NCBI GenBank assembly: GCA_035529405.1
Contig: DATKWV010000218.1
Span: forward strand, 1 to 32,886
DNA: 32,886 bases
Source: DATKWV01 sp035529405
Lineage (GTDB): Bacteria; Planctomycetota; Phycisphaerae; Sedimentisphaerales; Anaerobacaceae
Direction: 5' to 3'
The translations under genes were made by a program, and so were the position numbers. Below, piece after piece: positions 16,159 through 24,722 of the stretch (positions are counted from its first letter, which is position 1; each line of letters starts with the position of its first letter). The notes beneath the pieces were generated by a model that was given only the letters and a program-made list of their open reading frames with translations, was not told the DNA's origin and searched no databases.

Positions 16159-17826
16159 ATGCTGGATGTGTTTTTGGCAGATGTTACCTACGGCGGGTAC
16201 ATATCGATAATCGCCCTTGTGATATTTACGGTCTGTTTTTTCCTTTGGCTGCTGCTGCTCAACTGGGTATATAAAGACGCCCAGACAGTCGGAACCGACA
16301 AGGTCTTCTGGACCGGTATTCTGCTTGGGGCGGCGGTGACGGCAATTATAATCTGGCTTATAGTACCTTTCTTTCTTATCGGCATACTGTTCTATGTTGC
16401 TGCCGTAGCCGCCGCGGCCCTGGCCTACGTCAAGCACCGAAATACGAGGGTAATGGATTTTGACCGCGTTCTTTCACCGCAACACTTGAAAAACCTGTTC
16501 GTTAATAAAGCCAAGAAGCTCGACCAGCTCAGTGATTTTATGTTCATAACCGCCAACAATAATGAGGTTCCAATCCCCGAGCCGCAAACATCCGAATTCT
16601 TCGGCTACAAGACCGCTTACGATATCGTCACCGATGCTGTCCGGCGAAGAGTCAGCAATATTGCCTTTTCACCGACTAATGAAGATTATAACGTTACCTA
16701 CACTGTGGACGGTGCTGCCGTTAAGCGTCCCGCAATACCGCGCAGCCAGATGGAATTTCTCATTTACTTTATAAAAAACGTCGCCGCTCTTGACCTGAAG
16801 GAAAAACGCAAGCCGCAGAAAGGAAAATTTACAACTCGAAAAAACAAGGTAAATACCGACTGGGAAGTAAGCACAGCCGGCTCAACCGCCGGCGAGCACA
16901 TCCAGCTAAAACAGATAACAAAACACGACATAGCGAGGCTGCCCGACATCGGCCTGCCCGCCGAAGCCTATGAGCAGCTGAATAAAATCCGTGATGCCCG
17001 ACAGGGTCTTTTCATCGTTGCCGGAACTGAAAAAAGCGGCGTTACCACTACTTTCTACTCGCTTATCAGAAATCACGATGCCTTCATTAACAGCGTAAAC
17101 ACGGTCGAAAAACAGCCCACTCTCGAGCTGCCGAATGTAACGCAGAATGTCTTTAAGCTCAGCGATACCGGCACAAGCACTTATGCCAAGAAAGTCCAGA
17201 CCGTAATAAGAATGGACCCGGATGTTGTCGGCATCGCCGACTGCATGGACGCCGAAACAGCAAAAATAGCCGCCGATGCCGCCAGGGACGGAAAAATCAT
17301 CTACATTACCGTTGAAGCCGAAAATGTAATACAATCGCTTGGAAAGTGGATTAAACTTGTCGGCAGCAATGAACTTGTTGCTGAAACTCTGCTGGGAATC
17401 AGTAACCAGCGCCTCTTGAGAAAGCTCTGCGACCAGTGTAAACAGCCCTACGAGCCGAATAAGGATATCCTCCATAAGTTCAATATCTCTGCTGAAAAAG
17501 CAAAGGTCCTCTACCGCGCCGGCAAGGTAATATACGACAAACGCGGCAGGGCCTCAACATGCCAGGCCTGTCAGGGTACCGGCTTTGTGGGCAGAATGGC
17601 CATATTCGAAATCATCATCATCGACCCGGAGTTGCGGCAGGTTATAGAGCGCTCGAGTTCCTTGTCGGACATGGCAACACAGTTCAGACGCGCAAAAATG
17701 CTTTATCTGCAGGAACAGGCGCTGAAAAAAGTTATCGCAGGCACTACATCCGTAAACGAGATGGTCAGGGTCCTGGCCAAATCCAAAGACCAGAAGGACA
17801 AGGACCGCCGTAAAAAAAGTTCTTGA
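16159..17826 (+). CDS. Membrane-anchored PilB/GspE-like protein with degenerate ATPase motifs
   Basis: A 555-residue protein. Two or three N-terminal membrane helices (about 10-35, 50-72 and 75-90) precede a PilB/GspE-like region. The fold is recognisable end to end, including RMDPDVVGIAD, the ETLLGISNQRLLRKLC segment and a four-cysteine zinc motif (CDQC ... CQAC). The catalytic motifs are not: the P-loop reads GTEKSGVTT (289-297) with Val295 in place of the Lys, the acidic box reads TVEKQPT, Walker B GEIRD is IADCMD, and the His box is gone. It is probably a pseudo-ATPase acting as a scaffold or regulator (inference). The start at 16159 has GGAG upstream; a TTG at 16126 is an alternative. 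The CvpA-like gene follows after 57 bp. Confidence 0.8.
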   Translation: MLDVFLADVTYGGYISIIALVIFTVCFFLWLLLLNWVYKDAQTVGTDKVFWTGILLGAAVTAIIIWLIVPFFLIGILFYVAAVAAAALAYVKHRNTRVMDFDRVLSPQHLKNLFVNKAKKLDQLSDFMFITANNNEVPIPEPQTSEFFGYKTAYDIVTDAVRRRVSNIAFSPTNEDYNVTYTVDGAAVKRPAIPRSQMEFLIYFIKNVAALDLKEKRKPQKGKFTTRKNKVNTDWEVSTAGSTAGEHIQLKQITKHDIARLPDIGLPAEAYEQLNKIRDARQGLFIVAGTEKSGVTTTFYSLIRNHDAFINSVNTVEKQPTLELPNVTQNVFKLSDTGTSTYAKKVQTVIRMDPDVVGIADCMDAETAKIAADAARDGKIIYITVEAENVIQSLGKWIKLVGSNELVAETLLGISNQRLLRKLCDQCKQPYEPNKDILHKFNISAEKAKVLYRAGKVIYDKRGRASTCQACQGTGFVGRMAIFEIIIIDPELRQVIERSSSLSDMATQFRRAKMLYLQEQALKKVIAGTTSVNEMVRVLAKSKDQKDKDRRKKSS

Positions 17827-17883
17827 CCGGCATCCGGGATTTGTTTTTTTAGCTCATAATACGTGAGCATCGGAGAAGTTGTA

Positions 17884-19686
17884 ATGGCAAGTATGATAGT
17901 GATATTAATCGTCCTGGCCTGTGCCGCTTATCAGTATTTGAAAGGCACGTTTGTCAAGGCATTCGCGATGTTAATAATAATCATCTGTGCCAATACCGTT
18001 GCGTTTGCTTATTTTGAGACTGTGGCAAATATCCTCATTGCCCGCGACACTATCGTGCTGTGGGCGCACTGTTTATCATTTACGGTGCTGTTTGTTTTGA
18101 CCGTGGTCATTCTCGAGACAGCTGCCGCCCAGTTATGCAGGCAGAAAATCGATTTGGGGCGTCTGGCCGAAGGTGCGGGCCGAGTCATATGCGGCTTGTT
18201 GTCCGGTCTTATGCTTGCCGGAGCACTGCTTACGTGCCTGGCGATGGCGCCCTTGCCGGACAAATTCCCATACCAGCGATTTGAGCAGACACCACCGAAC
18301 CCTCAAAGCCCCCGAAAGTCTTTCCTTAATGCCGACGGTTTTACAACCGGTTTGTTCGGCATTTTAAGCAGCGGCAGCTTCGGCGGAAAGACCTCTTTTG
18401 CCGCTGTGCATCCCAGTTTTCTCAACGAGGTCTTTCTCAGTCGCCAAAATGCCATTCAGAATATACCCGTTTTTACGGAAAAAGATGCACTCGACGTGCC
18501 TAAGAAAAACGCTGTCTGGCCCGCGGCGTCCAACTTAAAGGATACAGGCGGCAAACCGGTTTCCCCCAGAAGTGCACATACACTTACTATAGTAAGACTT
18601 GGATTTGAGAGAAAAGCCGTAAAGCAGGCCGGAAAATTCACCCTCTCCCAATTGACCCTGGGCTGCAAGCAGCAGGAACACGCAAAAAAACCGCTCGAAG
18701 GAAAAGCATACAGCGCTTATCCCATAGGTTATCTCAGAACTGCCAATTCGCTCGAAAGAAAACAGTTGAATGACGTTATAGAAATAGGACCAGCCGATTT
18801 CGACGACAAGGTAAAATGGCTTGACTTTGTGTTTGATGTGCCGAACGGCTTTGTGCCGGTGCTGGCAAAGTTCAAGCAGAATAATATCGTACAGTTACCC
18901 GCACCTGTCGGCGCCGACCAGGCACCCGAAACTGCCGCCTTCATTCCTTCAGCCGCGTGCGCAAGGGATAGTGCCCAGGTCAAAAGCCAGCCCTCGGCAA
19001 GGATTTATGGTGTAGAGCTGGCCTGCGATGCCAAATTTCTTGCCGGTTCAAGCCTGCAAATCAGCGACCCGAACCAGTGGCTGACAGCTCAGAGCCCCGA
19101 CAGTATTGCCCCTGCCCGGTTCCAGGATGGCAAAATCAGTTATGTCAGGGCACAGTTGAAAACAGGGGTCCCGGAAACAAAACAAGACAAAACTGGTTCC
19201 GAAACACCAAAAAAACCAAAATACAGCCCCAGGACCGCTCCCAAAAAAACCCTCAAAGGTCTGGCAAGCTTCCTGGAACCCAGGCCCGGCTATAAACTGC
19301 TTTCCCTCAAGTGCAACAAGCCCGCCGCCGGCTCGGCAATAAGCGCCGGCCAGCTTCCTGCTCTGCAGGAGCTTTCCGGCACCGTGCACCACCCTGTTGG
19401 AATTGTCGCTGGCGCAACGGCAGGCGATGAAACAGTTTATGAAGTGGATTACTGCTGTCTTGACACAAGCCAAATCAACGGCGGTTTGGTAATCGCTGAC
19501 GACGGCTCTGTGGCGCAGCCGTTTCCTCCAGGTGTGTGGTTGACGCAGCAGGGGCGGAATATTTCTGAATTCTACGTGCTGTATTTAATAAAGACCGGCA
19601 AAAAGTCACTGATTGTCTCTGTGCACTCGACCCAGCCCCCAATGTCTGCCCAATTTGAAAAGTACGAGGCCTTTCTGGTCGAATAA
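17884..19686 (+). CDS. CvpA-like membrane protein with a long C-terminal domain
   Basis: A 600-residue protein. The first 130 residues hold four hydrophobic helices with a CvpA (colicin V production) look, ending in GLLSGLMLAGALLTCLAMAP. The remaining 470 residues are hydrophilic, presumably on one side of the membrane, with a Lys/Pro-rich patch (around SETPKKPKYSPRTAPKK) between two folded-looking parts. I do not recognise the C-terminal part. Typical CvpA proteins are about 160-200 residues, so this is a large extension. The ATG at 17884 is chosen for GGAG about 10 nt upstream; a GTG at 17863 is possible. It probably shares a transcript with the PilB-like gene. Function unknown. Confidence 0.6.
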   Translation: MASMIVILIVLACAAYQYLKGTFVKAFAMLIIIICANTVAFAYFETVANILIARDTIVLWAHCLSFTVLFVLTVVILETAAAQLCRQKIDLGRLAEGAGRVICGLLSGLMLAGALLTCLAMAPLPDKFPYQRFEQTPPNPQSPRKSFLNADGFTTGLFGILSSGSFGGKTSFAAVHPSFLNEVFLSRQNAIQNIPVFTEKDALDVPKKNAVWPAASNLKDTGGKPVSPRSAHTLTIVRLGFERKAVKQAGKFTLSQLTLGCKQQEHAKKPLEGKAYSAYPIGYLRTANSLERKQLNDVIEIGPADFDDKVKWLDFVFDVPNGFVPVLAKFKQNNIVQLPAPVGADQAPETAAFIPSAACARDSAQVKSQPSARIYGVELACDAKFLAGSSLQISDPNQWLTAQSPDSIAPARFQDGKISYVRAQLKTGVPETKQDKTGSETPKKPKYSPRTAPKKTLKGLASFLEPRPGYKLLSLKCNKPAAGSAISAGQLPALQELSGTVHHPVGIVAGATAGDETVYEVDYCCLDTSQINGGLVIADDGSVAQPFPPGVWLTQQGRNISEFYVLYLIKTGKKSLIVSVHSTQPPMSAQFEKYEAFLVE

Positions 19687-19741
19687 TCCCCCTGCCATTA
19701 TTAACGGCAAAAGTTGAGGCCGTAAATTGCCGAGGGCCTGT

Positions 19742-19891
19742 TCAGCAGCAGGCCGTAAGTTTCTCTAAATCCAGGTCCATCAGGTTTTCAAGGTACTCAT
19801 TCAAATCTTCTTCGGAAAACCCGGCTAAAAATTCGGGCCTGGCACTTTTGTTAATGGCGCAAATGTAGTCTATTAACTCCCTTTTACTCAT
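19742..19891 (-). CDS. Small acidic protein of unknown function, 49 residues
   Basis: A short reading frame on the minus strand encoding 49 residues, beginning MSKRELIDYICAINKSARPEF and ending LEKLTACC. The composition is protein-like: an amphipathic helical pattern, charged and leucine residues in register (SEEDLNEYLENLMDLDLEKL) and no rare clusters. AAGGGA lies about 10 nt upstream of the ATG. A hairpin GGCCTG/CAGGCC (19735-19740 with 19749-19754) covers the stop and could end the transcript, though without a strong T run. I have an impression of similar small proteins in planctomycetes but cannot name a family. It stands alone, convergent to the CvpA-like gene. Confidence 0.55.
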   Translation of the reverse strand: MSKRELIDYICAINKSARPEFLAGFSEEDLNEYLENLMDLDLEKLTACC

Positions 19892-20384
19892 AAGGCTTGT
19901 GTCCCTTAAAAGCCGCAAATGTCATCCGTAACGTAGGCCAATATCGACACCGAACGTAGTTTTTCTTTAGCCTTGCCCTATATCCTGAAACCAAAGCCCT
20001 ATAACCAAAAACACTACATAACCGACCCTTCACAGACGACAATACAACATATAGCACAGTCGCCGACATCCCTGTGCCAACATACTTCAATGTCCAATAA
20101 AACCACGGACAATACTTCACAAAACCGAAGAAAAAAAATTTAATAACTTTGAAATTTTTCTGTTCTTTGCCTCCAGCAGCGTTGCGATTGTCCGTCGATG
20201 GAAAGCTTTGGGTTGAGGTGATTATGACCGCTGCCGACAGCGATTAAGTGTTTACGCCACCAGTTCCATAGGCTGTCCGGCTTTGATTCGCGAAAAATTC
20301 CCTTTGATTTACCGCCGTATTGCTGTATGATGCCTTGTTTTAGGGCTATGTGGTTTTTAACAGATGTTTTTGGGAGATTAAAAA
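19892..20384. other. Unexplained intergenic region with strong C-over-G strand skew
   Basis: About 490 bp. In 19981-20100 the plus strand has 12 G against 39 C, unlike the flanking genes. A direct repeat GCCCTATA occurs at 19975-19982 and 19996-20003. A 78-codon minus-strand frame at 19884-20120 has low-complexity, implausible residues. From 20140 to about 20390 a minus-strand frame is open without any ATG, GTG or TTG start. A small hairpin CGCTG/CAGCG lies near 20231-20244. The last 80 bp contain the promoter of the next gene. I see no known RNA family. Confidence 0.5.
20304..20331 (+). promoter_or_regulatory. Probable promoter for the EF-G-like gene
   Basis: TTGATT (20304-20309), 16-bp spacer, TATGAT (20326-20331). 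The start would be near 20338, about 47 nt before the GTG at 20385. Confidence 0.5.
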
Positions 20385-22415
20385 GTGGCCGGAACTAACG
20401 ATATCCGCAATATAATCCTTCTGGGACACGGTTCCAGCGGCAAAACCTCGCTGGCTGAGGCCTTTCTGCACATTACCGGCGCAACAAACCGGCTCGGCAG
20501 CGTCGATGACAAAACCAGCACCTGCGACTATTACGAGGAAGAAAAATTACACCAGCACTCTATCCAGTCTGCGGTGGCGCATACGACATACGATGGGAAA
20601 CTGATTAATATCATCGATACCCCGGGTTACCCTGATTTTCTCGCAGCGGTAATAACTGCCATCCCCGCCGCGGAAACCGCTATACTGGTAATCGGTGCCT
20701 CAGCAGGAATCGAAACAAACACCAGAAAGCTGTTCCACCTGGCCAAAGACACCGACATGCCCTGCATAATTGTCGTTAACAAAATGGATGTTGAAAACAT
20801 TGACATGCCCGAGCTTATAAACAATATCCGCGAAAGTTTCGGCCCCCAGTGCCGCTGCGCCAATTTACCCGGTGCCGACAGAAGCTCGGTAGTAGATTGT
20901 GTCGGTAATGAAACCGGCGATTCACCCGTTGCCAACGTTGCCGCCACCCACACGGATTTGATTGAAACTATCATCGAAGCGGACGACAGCCTGATGGAAA
21001 AATATCTCGGCGGTGAGCAGATTTCCGCCGACCAGGTCGCTGCCGTGTGTGTACAGGCCTTGAAATCCAGGATTCTTATACCCATAGTTTTCACCGATGC
21101 ACGCAGGGAAATCGGCATAACCGAACTGCTGGACATTATCACCCGATACACGCCCTCACCTGTTAATGCAAGGCCCGTTGAGCTTAAAGACGGCGACCGT
21201 TCGGTAAAACTTGTCCCCGACCCCGCCGGTCCTCTTGCCGGCCTGGTCTTCCGTATCGGTTTCGACCCTCGGTCCAATATGAAGTATTCCACTATCCGCA
21301 TCTTCAGTGGAACTCTGAAATCGGACACTAATTTTCTCCTCGCCGATACCAGAAAAGGCATTCGCCCCGGCCACATACTCAAATCACAAGGCGCCGAAAA
21401 CAACGAAATGCAAAGCGGCTGTGCCGGTGACATTATCACCCTGGCCAAGATTGAGGAACTTAAAATCGGCGACCTTATCCACGATGGCAGGCTCAAAGGC
21501 ACTTTTAATATTCCTGCGGTGCCCCTGCCGATGTTTTCTCTGGCACTTGAGCCGGCCGCAAGGGGCGACGAACAGAAAATCAGCACCGCTTTGGACAAAC
21601 TATGTGAAGAAGACCCGTGCTTTACTTTCAAACACGACATCCAGACAAAACAGCTGGTTATCAGCGGCCTGGGTGACCTGCACCTGCGGGTAATGCTCGA
21701 AAAAATGGAAAAACGCTTCAAGCTGACCGTAAATACAAGCCAGCCCAAGATTCCTTACCGCGAAACCATCACTGTAAAGGCTGAGGGCCATTACCGCCAC
21801 AAAAAGCAGACCGGCGGCGCAGGACAGTTTGGCGAAGTCTATCTGCGGGTCGAGCCTGCTGAACGCAATTCCGAACCATCCCTGAAGTACAGCTGGGACA
21901 TATTCGGCGGTTCCGTTCCGGGCCAGTTCGAGCCTGCTGTCCTGAAGGGCATTAACGATGTTATGCTCAACGGCATCGTAGCCGGCTTTCCCCTGCAGGA
22001 CATCGCGGTTTCCGTTTATGACGGAAAGCACCACCCCGTCGATTCCAAGGAAGTAGCGTTTCGCTCAGCCGGCAAGGGTGCCTTTATCGACGCCCTTGAA
22101 AAGGCAAAACCGGTCCTGCTGGAGCCTATCGTCAACATGGAAATAACCGTACCTACCGAAAATATGGGTGATATTGCAGGTGACATGGCAGCAAGGCGAG
22201 GCCGTGTCCTTGGTCAGGAAATGCTGGCCGGCAATATGATAGTCGTCAAGACCCAGGTGCCGCTGGCTGAACTTACACAGTACAGCAGCCAATTGAAAAG
22301 CGTCACCGGCGGCCGCGGCAGTTTTTCCATGACGTTAAGTCATTATGAAATAGTGCCCCCTAATGTTCAGCAGCAGATTGTCGCCGCTTACGCAAAACAA
22401 AAAGCCGCCGATTAA
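20385..22415 (+). CDS. EF-G-like GTPase (EF-G2 type)
   Basis: A 676-residue protein with the whole EF-G domain set: GTPase domain, domain II, and domains III-V (including the FGEVYLRVEP-like domain IV start and a C-terminal RGRVLGQE block). G1 is GHGSSGKTS (14-22), G3 DTPGYPDF (78-85) and G4 NKMD (132-135). Canonical EF-G has DTPGHVDF with the catalytic His; here Tyr82 replaces it. The switch I signature RGITI is also absent (the stretch is HQHSIQSAVA). These features mark the EF-G2-type paralogues, not the housekeeping translocase; a mycobacterial EF-G2 is reported to lack ribosome-stimulated GTPase activity. Role unknown. The GTG start has GGGAG about 9 nt upstream. Confidence 0.88.
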   Translation: MAGTNDIRNIILLGHGSSGKTSLAEAFLHITGATNRLGSVDDKTSTCDYYEEEKLHQHSIQSAVAHTTYDGKLINIIDTPGYPDFLAAVITAIPAAETAILVIGASAGIETNTRKLFHLAKDTDMPCIIVVNKMDVENIDMPELINNIRESFGPQCRCANLPGADRSSVVDCVGNETGDSPVANVAATHTDLIETIIEADDSLMEKYLGGEQISADQVAAVCVQALKSRILIPIVFTDARREIGITELLDIITRYTPSPVNARPVELKDGDRSVKLVPDPAGPLAGLVFRIGFDPRSNMKYSTIRIFSGTLKSDTNFLLADTRKGIRPGHILKSQGAENNEMQSGCAGDIITLAKIEELKIGDLIHDGRLKGTFNIPAVPLPMFSLALEPAARGDEQKISTALDKLCEEDPCFTFKHDIQTKQLVISGLGDLHLRVMLEKMEKRFKLTVNTSQPKIPYRETITVKAEGHYRHKKQTGGAGQFGEVYLRVEPAERNSEPSLKYSWDIFGGSVPGQFEPAVLKGINDVMLNGIVAGFPLQDIAVSVYDGKHHPVDSKEVAFRSAGKGAFIDALEKAKPVLLEPIVNMEITVPTENMGDIAGDMAARRGRVLGQEMLAGNMIVVKTQVPLAELTQYSSQLKSVTGGRGSFSMTLSHYEIVPPNVQQQIVAAYAKQKAAD

Positions 22416-22508
22416 CGTCCCCTTGCAGTTTTAATTTTGAATTGCGATTCCACGATATTTTACCCCTGTCCTGAAACATCAGCATCTCGGCTTGAATCAA
22501 GTAAAAGT

Positions 22509-22537
22509 TTGACTGCACCGGCAAATATCCGTAATAA
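22509..22537 (+). promoter_or_regulatory. Sigma-70-type promoter for the permease gene
   Basis: TTGACT (22509-22514), 17-bp spacer, TAATAA (22532-22537). The start would be near 22544, about 60 nt before the ATG at 22606. Confidence 0.6.
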
Positions 22538-22605
22538 TACCGTTGCGGTGCCTTATGGAACATAATGTTGCCAAAGCTGTTAATCACAAAAGGAGAAATT
22601 CAAAA

Positions 22606-23100
22606 ATGCTGGTCCCGACTATAATAATGGGTGCTCTTGCGGCCCTTCTTCTTGTTATAGGATACTGCAGACAGCAGGGCCAACACATCAGCGGCATTAA
22701 GTGGGCTGTCAATATGACGGTGGAAATCTTACCGCTGCTGATTTTTGCATTTATCGTAGCCGGTATGACCCGGTCGCTTCTGCCCCAGGACAGAATAGCA
22801 AAATGGATAGGGGCCGAATCCGGTATAAAGGGTATATTCATCGGCACTGTAGCCGGCGCTTTTGCACCCGGGGGGCCTTACATCAGCCTGCCTGTTGCCG
22901 CGGGGTTATTGCATTCCGGTGCCGGCGTTGGGACCATGGTGGCGTTTCTGACAGGCTGGTCGTTATGGGCTGTCAGCCGTTTGCCGATGGAGGTGGGAAT
23001 TCTCGGCTGGAAATTCACACTCATTCGCCTGGCGAGCACGTTTTTCTTTCCTCCCATTGCCGGAATGATAGCTCATGTTTTTTTTACCAGCCCTAAATAA
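22606..23100 (+). CDS. Half-size permease of the UPF0718/ArsP-like family
   Basis: A 164-residue inner-membrane protein with about five hydrophobic helices. It has the signatures seen in each half of PF03773-type permeases: EILPLLIFAFIVAGM, GTVAGAFAPGGPYISLPVAAGLL and VAFLTGWSLWAVSRLPME. Full-length relatives have two such halves (over 300 residues), so this one would act as a dimer or with a partner half that is not next to it. The ATG at 22606 has AAGGAG 10 nt upstream; the frame extends further back without support. Substrate unknown; some relatives export organoarsenicals, which should not be assumed here. Confidence 0.75.
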   Translation: MLVPTIIMGALAALLLVIGYCRQQGQHISGIKWAVNMTVEILPLLIFAFIVAGMTRSLLPQDRIAKWIGAESGIKGIFIGTVAGAFAPGGPYISLPVAAGLLHSGAGVGTMVAFLTGWSLWAVSRLPMEVGILGWKFTLIRLASTFFFPPIAGMIAHVFFTSPK

Positions 23101-23181
23101 TCAAACGCTGCTTTTCTGCCGCCTGTTGCGTTTAGTCCACACGCGCTTTCTGATTGCCAATTACCGTTTAACCACTTTCTC

Positions 23182-24525
23182 TTATACCAGGCCCTGGGCG
23201 AGCATGGCATTGGCGACCTTGATAAAGCCGGCGATATTCGCTCCGGCTACGAAATCACCTGCGCAGCCGTATTCTTCAGCCGCCTGGCTTATGTTCTTAT
23301 AGATATTTACCATGATGGTTTTAAGCTCCCGGTCGGTCTTCTCAAATGTCCAGCCCTGGCGCTGGCTGTTCTGGGCCATTTCCAGGCCTGAGACAGCGAC
23401 ACCACCGGCGTTTGCTGCCTTGCCGGGTATGAACAGAACCTTGTTGTGCTGGAATACGTCGATGGCCTCGGGTGTACAGGGCATGTTTGCGCCCTCGGCG
23501 ACGGCAAGGCAGCCGTTTTTTACCAAAGTATCGGCAGCTGCTTCATCAAGCTCGTTCTGGGTGGCACACGGCAAAGCGATATCGCATTTGACCTGCCAGA
23601 CACCATCGCAGCCTTCGGTATATTTGGCGTTTTTATGCTCAGAGATGTAATCTTTGATGCGTTTTCTGTCAATCAGCTTGAGCCGCTTGACGGTTTCGAG
23701 GTTCACGCCGTCACTGTCGTAGATGAAACCGTTCGAATCGGAACACGTTATTACCCTGCCGCCGAGCTGCCGGACTTTCTCAGCTGCGAAAATGGCGACG
23801 TTTCCTGAACCCGATATACCGACTGTAAGACCTTCAAGGCTTTTTCCGGCCGCCTGCAGCGCCTGCTGCATTATATAGACAAGTCCGTAGCCTGTGGCTT
23901 CGGTGCGGACCAGTGAGCCTCCCCATTCGAGGCCCTTACCGGTAAGAACGCCGGTGAACTCGTTGCGGATGCGCTTGTACTGGCCGAACATAAATCCGAT
24001 TTCCCTGCCGCCGACGCCGATGTCACCGGCAGGCACGTCGGTATCAGGACCGATGTGACGGCAAAGCTCGGTCATGAAGCTTTGGCAGAACCGCATAACC
24101 TCGGAATCGGATTTACCCTTGGGGTCGAAGTCGGCGCCGCCTTTCCCGCCGCCCATCATCAGGCCGGTGAGCGAATTCTTGAATATCTGCTCAAAGCCGA
24201 GGAACTTGATTATGCCTGTGTAAACAGTGGGGTGAAACCGGATACCGCCTTTATAGGGCCCCAAAGCACTATTGAACTCGACCCGGAAACCACGGTTGAC
24301 ATGAACATTACCTTTGTCGTCCTGCCAGGGCACACGGAAAATTATCTGTCGTTCGGGTTCAACGATTCGCTCAAGGACTCCAGCCTGAATGTACTGCGGA
24401 TTCCTCTCGACCACCGGCCCAAGGGAATCAAGGACTTCTTTTACTGCCTGGTGGAACTCGACTTCTCCGGGATTGCGAGCCAGGACCTGTTCGTAAAGGG
24501 CCTGAATTGAGGCGTTTTTAGCCAT
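23182..24525 (-). CDS. gdhA: NADP-type glutamate dehydrogenase
   Basis: A 447-residue hexameric enzyme, the normal length for the bacterial NADPH-dependent biosynthetic class, which makes glutamate from 2-oxoglutarate and ammonium. The glycine-rich substrate motif GGGKGGADFDPKGKS, with the catalytic lysine region, and the early block RVPWQDDKGNVHVNRGFRVE are diagnostic. The dinucleotide fold follows (GISGSGNVAIFAAEKV). A GGAG sequence lies about 11 nt before the ATG. The divergent LysR gene 197 bp away is a candidate regulator. In an anaerobe this enzyme ties ammonium assimilation to the NADPH pool. Confidence 0.96.
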   Translation of the reverse strand: MAKNASIQALYEQVLARNPGEVEFHQAVKEVLDSLGPVVERNPQYIQAGVLERIVEPERQIIFRVPWQDDKGNVHVNRGFRVEFNSALGPYKGGIRFHPTVYTGIIKFLGFEQIFKNSLTGLMMGGGKGGADFDPKGKSDSEVMRFCQSFMTELCRHIGPDTDVPAGDIGVGGREIGFMFGQYKRIRNEFTGVLTGKGLEWGGSLVRTEATGYGLVYIMQQALQAAGKSLEGLTVGISGSGNVAIFAAEKVRQLGGRVITCSDSNGFIYDSDGVNLETVKRLKLIDRKRIKDYISEHKNAKYTEGCDGVWQVKCDIALPCATQNELDEAAADTLVKNGCLAVAEGANMPCTPEAIDVFQHNKVLFIPGKAANAGGVAVSGLEMAQNSQRQGWTFEKTDRELKTIMVNIYKNISQAAEEYGCAGDFVAGANIAGFIKVANAMLAQGLV

Positions 24526-24722
24526 TTTTCAAATATCTCCGAAAAAAATCAAATTTTTGCTTCCTAAAACTATTCCTCTGCCTGATAATAAGCTATACTA
24601 ATACAGCAGGCTGGAGAGCAACTATTAACAGGCTCAAAAAGGCCGCTTCTATTACATAATACTGTGCAAAAGCTGGAAATACAACAAATTAAAGATAATA
24701 GAGTTTATCAGGATAGCTAATA

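Noticed and set aside
19884..20120. A 78-codon minus-strand frame in the skewed intergenic region
   Set aside because: Aromatic- and Arg-rich low-complexity residues, no Shine-Dalgarno and overlap with the better-supported 49-residue gene.
20140..20390. A minus-strand frame open for about 80 codons, with a Trp-rich stretch SLWNWWRKHL
   Set aside because: No possible start codon in the open stretch and no family match. A gene remnant is possible but cannot be supported.
20627..21748. A 373-codon open frame on the minus strand
   Set aside because: Antisense to the EF-G-like gene, serine/arginine-rich and without domain signatures.
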